A stretch of 11,080 nucleotides of DNA. It comes from Bacteroidota bacterium (GTDB lineage Bacteria > Bacteroidota > Ignavibacteria > Kapaibacteriales > UBA2268). Below are positions 1 to 6,103 of the stretch, in pieces. The first letter of the stretch is position 1; every line of letters starts with the position of its first letter. Below the pieces are notes generated by a model, which made no database searches, was not told the origin of the DNA, and saw only the letters and a program-made list of their open reading frames with translations. The position numbers were made by a program, and so were the translations under genes. The DNA lies in assembly GCA_024280675.1 (NCBI GenBank), contig JAJRPT010000194.1, positions 1-11,080 of the forward strand, given 5' to 3'.

Positions 1-1107
1 ACCCATAGCCACCAGACCATATTTGCCAAAGGCGCGAGCTGCAGCACCGGTTAGCGTCGCCGCATCCATGATGAACTCTGGTTCGTAGCGGGCTGCGTAC
101 GAGATTGCATCAGCCAAAATCATGCGACCTTCGGCGTCCGTGTTGAGTACTTCGACAGTCATACCATTGTGCATTGTTATCACGTCGCCAGGGGTATAAG
201 CATTTCCACCAGGGCGATTGTCAGTAGCTGGGATTAAGCACACAATATGAACTGGCAACTTTGCTTTTGCGACGGCAAAAATAGTTCCGCTCATCACCGC
301 AGCACCACCCATGTCGGACTTCATAAAGTCCATTGAATTAGCCGTTGGCTTGAGCGAAAGCCCCCCAGTATCATAGACAACTCCTTTTCCCACAAGCACA
401 TAAGGTTTTTTATTCTTTGCATTTGGATGTTTGTATTCCATTATTGTAAACCTGGGTTCATCGAGTGAGCCACGGTTTACGGCAAGCAAGCCGCCCATTT
501 TCTCTTTCTCAATTTGAGATTTCCCCATTACTTTTATTTTAATACCTGCATCTTTTGCCATTTTCTTGAACTCATCTGCCATAATTGGAGCGGTCATATC
601 TTGGACTGGAGTATTCACTAAATCTCGGGCGTAATAGACCGCATTTGTTGAATGCCCTAGGTCATCAATTTTCTTTTTAGAGACAGCATCATCACAAACA
701 TTAATTGTTGAAAGAGAATTTTCTTTTCCCACTTTGAAATATTTTAGGAATTGATAATTCCCAAGAGCCATACCTTCGGCAAAAGCAAGAACAGTCTCAG
801 CCTCCAGCCCCAATGAAAAAACATCCACATCCTTGGCTTTTAATTTATTAAGCACTCCAGTGGCTGTATTCCCAGCTTTTCTATATTCTTCCAGCGTCCA
901 CCAATCTTCTTTATTCTCATCACGGTTAATGTAGATGAAGATGTGTTCTGGCAAGCGTTGGATGTGCGCGGTTCCTCCTTTTTCTGTTTGTATCTGGACA
1001 TGTTTCAGTTCAGCAGAACTTAAATTGAGCGAAGAAAGATCGGAGTCTGCATTTCCTAGATATACTTTATAGTCTGATTTTGACTTTTTTATTTTTGCAT
1101 ATTGCAT
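1..1107 (-). CDS. pepA: Leucyl aminopeptidase, M17 family (C-terminus cut by window edge)
   Basis: Cytosolic metallo-aminopeptidase of the M17 family, removing N-terminal residues from peptides. Translating the minus strand from the ATG at 1107 gives 369 residues with no stop before the edge; M17 enzymes are usually 450-500 residues, so about 100 C-terminal residues lie outside. The two-metal site is complete: K241 (in VGKG), D246 (in YDTGG), D265 (in KSDMGGA), D324 and E326 (in NTDAEGR), with catalytic K253 (SLKP) and R328. The N-terminal ~160 residues form the poorly conserved M17 N-domain. The start is chosen because AAGGAA (1115-1120) sits 7 bases upstream. The gene is divergent from the accessory cassette starting at 1189. 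Family assignment is firm; the substrate preference is not visible. Confidence 0.95.
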   Translation of the reverse strand, partial: MQYAKIKKSKSDYKVYLGNADSDLSSLNLSSAELKHVQIQTEKGGTAHIQRLPEHIFIYINRDENKEDWWTLEEYRKAGNTATGVLNKLKAKDVDVFSLGLEAETVLAFAEGMALGNYQFLKYFKVGKENSLSTINVCDDAVSKKKIDDLGHSTNAVYYARDLVNTPVQDMTAPIMADEFKKMAKDAGIKIKVMGKSQIEKEKMGGLLAVNRGSLDEPRFTIMEYKHPNAKNKKPYVLVGKGVVYDTGGLSLKPTANSMDFMKSDMGGAAVMSGTIFAVAKAKLPVHIVCLIPATDNRPGGNAYTPGDVITMHNGMTVEVLNTDAEGRMILADAISYAARYEPEFIMDAATLTGAAARAFGKYGLVAMG

Positions 1108-1188
1108 TTTTAATTTCCTTTAATATTTATTAACTTGTAACGTCTCAATTTTAGACAGCAATTTACATTATTTTTATTTTAAAATATT

Positions 1189-1443
1189 ATGAAACGATCA
1201 TTACATATAAGCGAAGAAACAAAAGCAAAAATTGTTGCTTCGGCTAAACCTGATCCTAGTAAGGTTCATGTTTTACCTAGATCTGGTGGCTGGGCAGTCA
1301 AAAGAGAAGGAGCAAAAAAAGCTATAAGAGTTGTTAAAAGTAAAACACGAGCTGGAGATATAGCCCATAAGATGGTTGAGGAAGGCAAGTTCTCAAGTGT
1401 GGTTATTCATAGAAAAGATGGGACATTTCAAAGAGGTGCATAA
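1189..1443 (+). CDS. DUF2188 domain small protein
   Basis: 84-residue basic protein. Residues ~25-82 match the DUF2188 pattern as I remember it: HV.P...GWAVKREGAKKA near residues 26-45, then a helix (KTRAGDIAHKMVEEG) and a terminal strand with H-x-KDG (HRKDGTFQ). The family is of unknown function; it consists of short basic proteins that could bind nucleic acid or act as a small partner or antitoxin-like subunit (inference). No clear Shine-Dalgarno precedes the ATG; the upstream DNA is nearly pure A/T. The stop codon TAA abuts the TTG start of the next gene, so the two are very probably co-translated. First gene of a three-gene cassette with a TIR-like protein and exonuclease I. Confidence 0.8.
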   Translation: MKRSLHISEETKAKIVASAKPDPSKVHVLPRSGGWAVKREGAKKAIRVVKSKTRAGDIAHKMVEEGKFSSVVIHRKDGTFQRGA

Positions 1444-2076
1444 TTGAGGGAAGGCTTCAACTCAAATGTGTTTATTAATTGTCCTTTTGATGATGAATAC
1501 AAAGAGAATTTACGTGTGATTATATTCACTGTAATTCATTGTAAATTTAATCCATTAATATCAGAAACAAAAGATTCTGGAGCAAATAGATTAGATTCAA
1601 TAATTAAATTGATGAAATCTTCAAGGCTTAGCATTCACGATTTAAGTAGAAATGTTTCAAAGAAAGCTGGCGAAGCAATGAGATTCAATATGCCATTGGA
1701 ACTTGGCATTGATTTAGGTCTAAAGAATTCTGAAAAAATAGATTTAAAAGATAAAGTATCTATGGTTATTGATGTTACGGGCAAAGATAAAAATCAATAT
1801 TTCTATCAAAAATCTATTTCAGATCTTGCAGGAAATGATTTGATAATTTATACGCAAAGTGAATTGATTTCATTAGTTGAAGCAGTTAGAAATTTCCTCT
1901 ACATCCAAAAGGTAGATGAAGCACCAGATCAGCACACAAATATTTGGGATGATTACAATATGTTCAAAGCAGAATATATTGAAAATTTAGAAATAGACAA
2001 ATTAACAATTAACCGTGTAATCCAATCTGAATACATTGACATTGTGCAAGGCTACCTAGATAATAAATCAAAATGA
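1444..2076 (+). CDS. TIR/nucleoside-deoxyribosyltransferase-like protein, putative effector
   Basis: 210-residue cytosolic protein, no membrane segment. It resembles a family of hypothetical proteins opening with V-F-[IV]-N-C-P-F-D (residues 9-16 here). It then shows E41, DSG (44-46), R49, SIHDLS (63-68) and RFNMPLELG (80-88). A strand-rich N-terminus followed by S-x-HDLS and an N-x-P-x-ELG motif is the layout of TIR-like and deoxyribosyltransferase-like folds, in which the Glu of ELG (E86 here) is the nucleotide-glycosidase residue. NAD or nucleotide cleavage is therefore an inference, not shown. The start is TTG; AGAGG at 1432-1436 is 7 bases upstream and supports it. Residues ~120-210 carry no recognised domain. 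By eye it is more AT-rich than the flanking housekeeping genes, suggesting transfer. The TGA stop overlaps the ATG of sbcB. Confidence 0.75.
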   Translation: MREGFNSNVFINCPFDDEYKENLRVIIFTVIHCKFNPLISETKDSGANRLDSIIKLMKSSRLSIHDLSRNVSKKAGEAMRFNMPLELGIDLGLKNSEKIDLKDKVSMVIDVTGKDKNQYFYQKSISDLAGNDLIIYTQSELISLVEAVRNFLYIQKVDEAPDQHTNIWDDYNMFKAEYIENLEIDKLTINRVIQSEYIDIVQGYLDNKSK

Positions 2077-3467
2077 ACTACCTCTTCTACGACTACGAGA
2101 CAACAGGGATCGATAAACGATTCGACCAGATTGTCCAATTTGCAGCAATAAAAACTGATGCTGATTTCAATGAAATTGAGCGGCATGACATTCTTTGCAG
2201 AATGCGAGATGACATCATTCCAAGCCCCTTTGCTTTCCGAACAACTATGATTGATGTTGCAGATTTACAAAAGAACGGAATGAATGAATTTGAGTTTTCG
2301 CAAAAAGTAAATAAAATTCTCTCAGGCGATGGAAATCAGTGTATTACTGGCTATAATTCAAAAGAATTCGACGATAAATTCACCCAATTTCTGCTTTACA
2401 GAAATCTCAGCGATCCCTACCGTTGGGCGTGGGATAATGGAAATAAAAAGCTGGATATTTTCGATATTATTAAAATGGGCTATGCTTTTGGCAGGCTTGG
2501 GGATATGAAGTTTTCTGAGGAAGGCACCGATGATAGCCTGCGTTTGGAAGTTCTCTCGAAGCTCAATAATCTAACTCACCTCAAGGCCCATGACGCACTC
2601 TCCGATGTTGTGGCGACTATTGAACTTCTGAAATTAATAAGGCAAAACAATCCAAATCTAATCAAATACTCAAGAAAATTACAAGACAAAAGTTTCGCCC
2701 GAAAATTACTCATGGACAGCCCCACATTTTATAATATTTCTAGCTTTTACGGATATGAGAAGAAGTTCTTGGGAGTTCACCACACCATTGGACAACATCC
2801 AAGCATTGGAAATTCAATTATATCATGGGATTTGGAGAGAAACCCAGAACAGATTCTTGGCAAATCTGCCCAAGAAATAAAAAAGCAAATGTTCACCAAA
2901 AAAGAAGAAAGGAAGTTTGAAGTCGGCTTCTCAGAAATTAAACTCAATCAATCTCCGCAAATATTGAAATACACTGAAAAGAATGATAAAGATGAAAAAC
3001 GTGCTGAATTATCTCAGAAAAATCTTGTTTTAGTCGAGCGGCACAAATTATTATTAAATCAAATTAGCGATGAAATATTTGTTCATGAAATTCCATTTGT
3101 TGATTCTGATGCAGATCTCTTTGCCGGCAATTATTTTGCCGAAAGGAAAAAAGATGAACTGAATTTATCGAGGGTTATAAATAACCCAGTTATATTTAAT
3201 GAAAATGATTTCAAGTCCAAAAGATTTCAAGAACAGTTGTTTAGGCTTAGAGGCAGAAATTTCTTTGAGGATTTGAACGGGTCAGAAAAAGCAGAATATC
3301 AAAATTTTATTTCATCGAGAATTAATTCTGAAGAAACAGACAAATGGAGAACAATAAAAATGTTTAATAAGGAATATGAAAAAATATTAAAAGAGGATTT
3401 AAGCTCTGAACAAAAAGTAATTCTTGGCAAATTAAATGATTGTGTCCAGAAACAAATTGCCACTTAG
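2073..3467 (+). CDS. sbcB: Exodeoxyribonuclease I (ExoI, DEDDh 3'-5' ssDNA exonuclease)
   Basis: 464 residues, close to the 475 of E. coli ExoI and collinear with it. ExoI degrades single-stranded DNA 3' to 5' and acts in recombination and mismatch repair. DEDDh residues are present: D7 and E9 (DYETTG), D100/D101 in YNSKEFDD, and H173 and D178 in AHDALSD. QFAAIKTDADFN (22-33), YRNLSDPYRWAWDN (109-122) and the AHD..SDV..TI block also match ExoI. The central SH3-like and C-terminal helical regions look complete: a WHP-like segment reads GQHPSIG near 240, and FRLRGRNF lies near residue 395. The ATG overlaps the previous stop (ATGA), with no obvious Shine-Dalgarno, so translation is probably coupled to the TIR-like gene. 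ExoI is best known from gammaproteobacteria; its place in an accessory cassette here suggests horizontal acquisition and perhaps a specialised role. Confidence 0.93.
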   Translation: MNYLFYDYETTGIDKRFDQIVQFAAIKTDADFNEIERHDILCRMRDDIIPSPFAFRTTMIDVADLQKNGMNEFEFSQKVNKILSGDGNQCITGYNSKEFDDKFTQFLLYRNLSDPYRWAWDNGNKKLDIFDIIKMGYAFGRLGDMKFSEEGTDDSLRLEVLSKLNNLTHLKAHDALSDVVATIELLKLIRQNNPNLIKYSRKLQDKSFARKLLMDSPTFYNISSFYGYEKKFLGVHHTIGQHPSIGNSIISWDLERNPEQILGKSAQEIKKQMFTKKEERKFEVGFSEIKLNQSPQILKYTEKNDKDEKRAELSQKNLVLVERHKLLLNQISDEIFVHEIPFVDSDADLFAGNYFAERKKDELNLSRVINNPVIFNENDFKSKRFQEQLFRLRGRNFFEDLNGSEKAEYQNFISSRINSEETDKWRTIKMFNKEYEKILKEDLSSEQKVILGKLNDCVQKQIAT

Positions 3468-3487
3468 TCCGCTTTTTGTTAAATTTG
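3456..3487 (+). promoter_or_regulatory. Bacteroidota-type promoter for serS
   Basis: The -33 element ATTG (3456-3459) is followed by a 20-base spacer and a perfect -7 box TAAATTTG (3480-3487). This fits the Bacteroidota consensus TTTG-N19-21-TAnnTTTG except for the first base of the -33 element. Transcription would start near 3493-3496, about 25 bases before the serS ATG. It overlaps the last codons of sbcB, implying that serS is transcribed independently of the accessory cassette. Prediction by consensus only. Confidence 0.55.
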
Positions 3488-3520
3488 CAATTTAAACTCT
3501 TAACAATACAAAGAAAAAAG

Positions 3521-4798
3521 ATGTTAGACATAAAATTCATTCGAGAAAATCCAGATGTGGTAAAAGAAAATACGGCAAACAAAAATGCTAGTGCCGATAT
3601 TGACAAGATTATTTCGCTTGACCAAAGAAGGCGTGAGATTTTGAGTCTTGTTGAACAGCAGAAGTTTGAGAGGAATGTAAATTCAAAGCAAATTGGCGAT
3701 ATTAAAAAAGCTGGTGGCGATGCTTCTCAGATAATGAACGACATGAAAGTGATTTCTGAGAGTATCAAGTCTATGGATACCGAACTTCGTGAGGTTGAGC
3801 AAAAAAGAGATGAAGAGTTGTTGAAAATTCCAAATATGAGCGATGAAGTAGTCCCAGTCGGAAAAAACGAGACTGACAATAAAGAAATAAAGTCTTGGGG
3901 CTTGGTTCGTGATTCATCCCACGGACTAGACCACATCGCAATCGCAAAGAAACTTGGGCTATTTGATTTTGAGCGTGGTGCAAAGGTCACAGGTGCAGGA
4001 TTTTCGTTCATGACGGGCAAAGGCGCGCGACTCGAGCGAGCGTTGATAAATTATTTCTTGGACTCACATTCAGAGAATGGCTACTCGGAGACCATTCCTC
4101 CTTTTGTTGTAAATGAAGACTCGATGCGCAGCACGGGGCAGTTGCCCAAAATGGCCGAAGACATGTATCACGCCCAGATTGACAATCTCTATTTAATCCC
4201 GACAGCCGAAGTGCCACTGACAAATTTACATCGAGACGAGATCTTGCAAGATTCTGATTTGAGTATTAAGCTTTGCGGATATTCTCCATGTTTCCGCCGA
4301 GAGGCTGGCTCGCACGGAAAAGATGTTCGTGGCTTTCTGCGTGTTCACCAGTTCAACAAAGTGGAGCTTGTCAAATTTACTCGCCCCCAGGATTCAGCAA
4401 AAGAACTCCAGTCAATGCTTTCCGATGTCGAAAAATTAATTCAAGGTCTAGGGCTTTCCTACCGAATATTATTATTGTGTTCGGGTGATACATCTTTTGC
4501 ATCATCGGTCACTTATGATTTTGAGGTCTGGGCAGAAAGTGAGAAAAGCTGGCTAGAAGTTTCATCTTGTTCAAATTTCAAAGATTTCCAATCACGTCGT
4601 GCTAATATTCGGTATAGACCAAAAGGAAAAGTTAGTGAAGGGAAAAAAATAAGCCCAGAATTTGTTCATACGCTCAACGGTTCAGCTCTTGCCACACCTC
4701 GCATATTGGTGGCACTCATCGAGCAATATTTCGATGGCACTTCGCTCTGGATTCCAGAAGTGCTAAGAAAATATACTGGTTTTGATAGGATTGATTAA
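3521..4798 (+). CDS. serS: Serine--tRNA ligase (seryl-tRNA synthetase)
   Basis: Charges tRNA-Ser with serine; class II aminoacyl-tRNA synthetase, 425 residues (E. coli 430). It starts with the classic M-L-D-I-K-x-I-R-E-N, which fixes the start at 3521; the frame is open further upstream, but that extension has no similarity to the family. Residues ~28-105 form the long coiled-coil arm that binds the tRNA. Motif 1 lies about 168-194, the TxE motif is T228-A229-E230, motif 2 contains FRREAGSHGKDVRGFLRVHQF (258-278), and motif 3 is in NGSALATPR (386-394). The EVSSCSNFKDFQSRR block (346-360) is also typical. Nothing appears altered. It has its own predicted promoter at 3456-3487. No strong Shine-Dalgarno, only an A-rich leader with AAGAAAAAAG. 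Confidence 0.98.
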   Translation: MLDIKFIRENPDVVKENTANKNASADIDKIISLDQRRREILSLVEQQKFERNVNSKQIGDIKKAGGDASQIMNDMKVISESIKSMDTELREVEQKRDEELLKIPNMSDEVVPVGKNETDNKEIKSWGLVRDSSHGLDHIAIAKKLGLFDFERGAKVTGAGFSFMTGKGARLERALINYFLDSHSENGYSETIPPFVVNEDSMRSTGQLPKMAEDMYHAQIDNLYLIPTAEVPLTNLHRDEILQDSDLSIKLCGYSPCFRREAGSHGKDVRGFLRVHQFNKVELVKFTRPQDSAKELQSMLSDVEKLIQGLGLSYRILLLCSGDTSFASSVTYDFEVWAESEKSWLEVSSCSNFKDFQSRRANIRYRPKGKVSEGKKISPEFVHTLNGSALATPRILVALIEQYFDGTSLWIPEVLRKYTGFDRID

Positions 4799-4864
4799 TT
4801 TCCTATATTGCTGTCCTATTAAAGTTTTTAAATATTTATTAATTTCCTGTCATTTTATTATCCT

Positions 4865-5182
4865 ATGGCATCTTACAAAACAATAGAGGAGATTGAAGAG
4901 GGTTTGATTTTGGCAGAAGCTGTGGTAAACAACTTCGGCCAAACGATGATTCCCGTGGGTGCTAAGCTACAAGAAAAGCATCTTAGATTACTCAAAACAT
5001 GGAATGTGGCAGGCGTGATGGTCAAGGCTGATGGAGAAGATGATGAGATGGAGATTAGCCCTCAAATGATTGAAACTGCGATTAAAAATCTTGAATCATC
5101 AATGAAATGGAAATGTGAATTGAATATCGAACTAGATCTTTTTGATTCGGCAGTAAAACATATAGCAAAGCATGACGGCTAA
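4865..5182 (+). CDS. Small conserved-looking protein linked to HDOD signalling gene
   Basis: 105 residues, acidic, no signal peptide or membrane segment. The N-terminal half (IEEGLILAEAVVNNFGQTMIPVGAKL..KHLRLLKTWNVAGVMV, residues ~10-53) resembles the short N-terminal domain found ahead of HD-GYP/HDOD phosphodiesterase-type proteins, where a 'G..L...V.n..G..L...G..L...h...L..w.i..v.V' pattern occurs. Here it is a separate gene. The C-terminal half is helical and charged. It overlaps the downstream HDOD gene by 11 bases, so the two products are probably made together and may act as one unit. No Shine-Dalgarno is visible; the preceding 66 bases are A/T-rich with repeated TCCT-type motifs. The precise function is unknown. 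Confidence 0.75.
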   Translation: MASYKTIEEIEEGLILAEAVVNNFGQTMIPVGAKLQEKHLRLLKTWNVAGVMVKADGEDDEMEISPQMIETAIKNLESSMKWKCELNIELDLFDSAVKHIAKHDG

Positions 5183-6041
5183 ACAACAAACACAAAAAAA
5201 GCTGCTCGACAATATAATGGCAAAAGTTGATGAATTTCCAACTCTGCCAACTGTTTACAGCAATTTAGTCGATGCGATTGCCAACCCAAGGTGTAACGCC
5301 GGCGATGTTGCCAAGATTATATCCAATGACCAGTCCTCTTCTACCAAAATATTAAAGATATCAAACTCGGCTATTTACGGCTTTGTGTCCAAGGTTTCTT
5401 CTGTCAATCAAGCCGTTGTTTCTATTGGCTTTAAAGAAATCCGTTCGCTTGTTCTTGCTCTTTCGGTGATTAAAATGTTCGAAGACTCAAAAGATGTAGA
5501 AGCGATTAAGCCGGTCGATCTTTGGCAGTTCTCTTTTGCAGTTGGCTCAATTTCTAGGAATTTGGCAAAGGCGTGTGGCGAAAGGATGGTGGAAGATTAT
5601 TTTGTTGCTGGAATTGTCCATGGCATCGGTAAATTACTTTTTCTGAATTTTATGCCAGATATTTATAATAAAATAATTCTTTATAGTCGTCAAAATAATT
5701 TACCTCTTCACCAAGTTGAAAGATCAACATTTGGTATTTCCCATTCTGGGATTGGCAAGATGCTGGGCGAGAAATGGAAACTCCCTCGTGAGCTAATAAC
5801 AACGCTTGGCAATTATTACAATGGTATGGTAGATGGAAGATTTGATCTGATGACGGCAATCGTCCATATAGCAGTAGTTTCGGCAACAATGTACCGGTTT
5901 GGAAATCCAGGAAATATTATAGTTCCGAGGCTTAACCAACAACTCTGGCAGCACATGTCTTTGCCAGATGATTTCTTTTCGAAGAATTACCCAGTTTTTC
6001 TAAAAGAATATAACGAAATGAGCGGAATGCTACTAAAATAA
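5172..6041 (+). CDS. HDOD domain protein
   Basis: 289 residues, cytosolic. The HDOD domain covers about residues 13-210: DEFPTLPTVYSNLVDAI opens it, followed by VAKIISNDQSSSTKILKISNSAIYG and AVVSIGFKEIRSLVLAL, then a central HG-containing segment (GIVHGIGKLL). HDOD domains are relatives of HD hydrolases that usually lack the full metal-binding HD set and serve as signalling or regulatory modules in chemotaxis, cyclic-di-GMP and stress pathways. Enzymatic activity is therefore not assumed. The ATG overlaps the preceding gene by 11 bases. It is followed after 62 bases by a histidine-kinase-like gene on the same strand. The role of this particular protein cannot be assigned. Confidence 0.88.
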   Translation: MTAKQQTQKKLLDNIMAKVDEFPTLPTVYSNLVDAIANPRCNAGDVAKIISNDQSSSTKILKISNSAIYGFVSKVSSVNQAVVSIGFKEIRSLVLALSVIKMFEDSKDVEAIKPVDLWQFSFAVGSISRNLAKACGERMVEDYFVAGIVHGIGKLLFLNFMPDIYNKIILYSRQNNLPLHQVERSTFGISHSGIGKMLGEKWKLPRELITTLGNYYNGMVDGRFDLMTAIVHIAVVSATMYRFGNPGNIIVPRLNQQLWQHMSLPDDFFSKNYPVFLKEYNEMSGMLLK

Positions 6042-6054
6042 CAATTCTAAAGAT

Positions 6055-6070
6055 TGGCACGCAGTTTGCT
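6055..6070 (+). promoter_or_regulatory. Sigma-54 (RpoN) -24/-12 promoter
   Basis: TGGCACGCAGTTTGCT matches the sigma-54 consensus TGGCACRNNNNTTGCW at every defined position. The GG (6056-6057) and GC (6068-6069) are separated by the required 10 bases, followed by a T tract. The site is entirely in the 62-base gap between the HDOD gene and the kinase-like gene. Transcription would begin near 6081, about 23 bases before the GTG start. Activation would require an enhancer-binding protein, which is not encoded in this window. No upstream activator site was recognised. Confidence 0.75.
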
Positions 6071-6103
6071 TTTTTTAATCAAATATTGGATATTTAGGAT
6101 TAA

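Noticed and set aside
1108..1188. Divergent promoters between pepA and the DUF2188 gene
   Set aside because: The best -7 candidates match TAnnTTTG imperfectly and lack a correctly spaced -33 element, so no box is called.
3172..3187. Palindrome GGGTTATAAATAACCC as a possible terminator or operator
   Set aside because: It is inside the sbcB coding frame, has a 2-base loop and no T tract, and could arise by chance in AT-rich DNA.
3440..3520. In-frame upstream extension of serS by 27 residues
   Set aside because: The extension overlaps sbcB and has no SerRS similarity; the family N-terminus M-L-D-I-K starts at 3521.
3727..4223. Minus-strand open frames inside serS
   Set aside because: Shadows of serS; no recognisable protein and no ribosome binding site.
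4799..4864. Repeated TCCT-type motifs before the 105-residue gene as a regulatory repeat
   Set aside because: Short and low-complexity in A/T-rich DNA, with irregular spacing; no convincing repeat unit or promoter.
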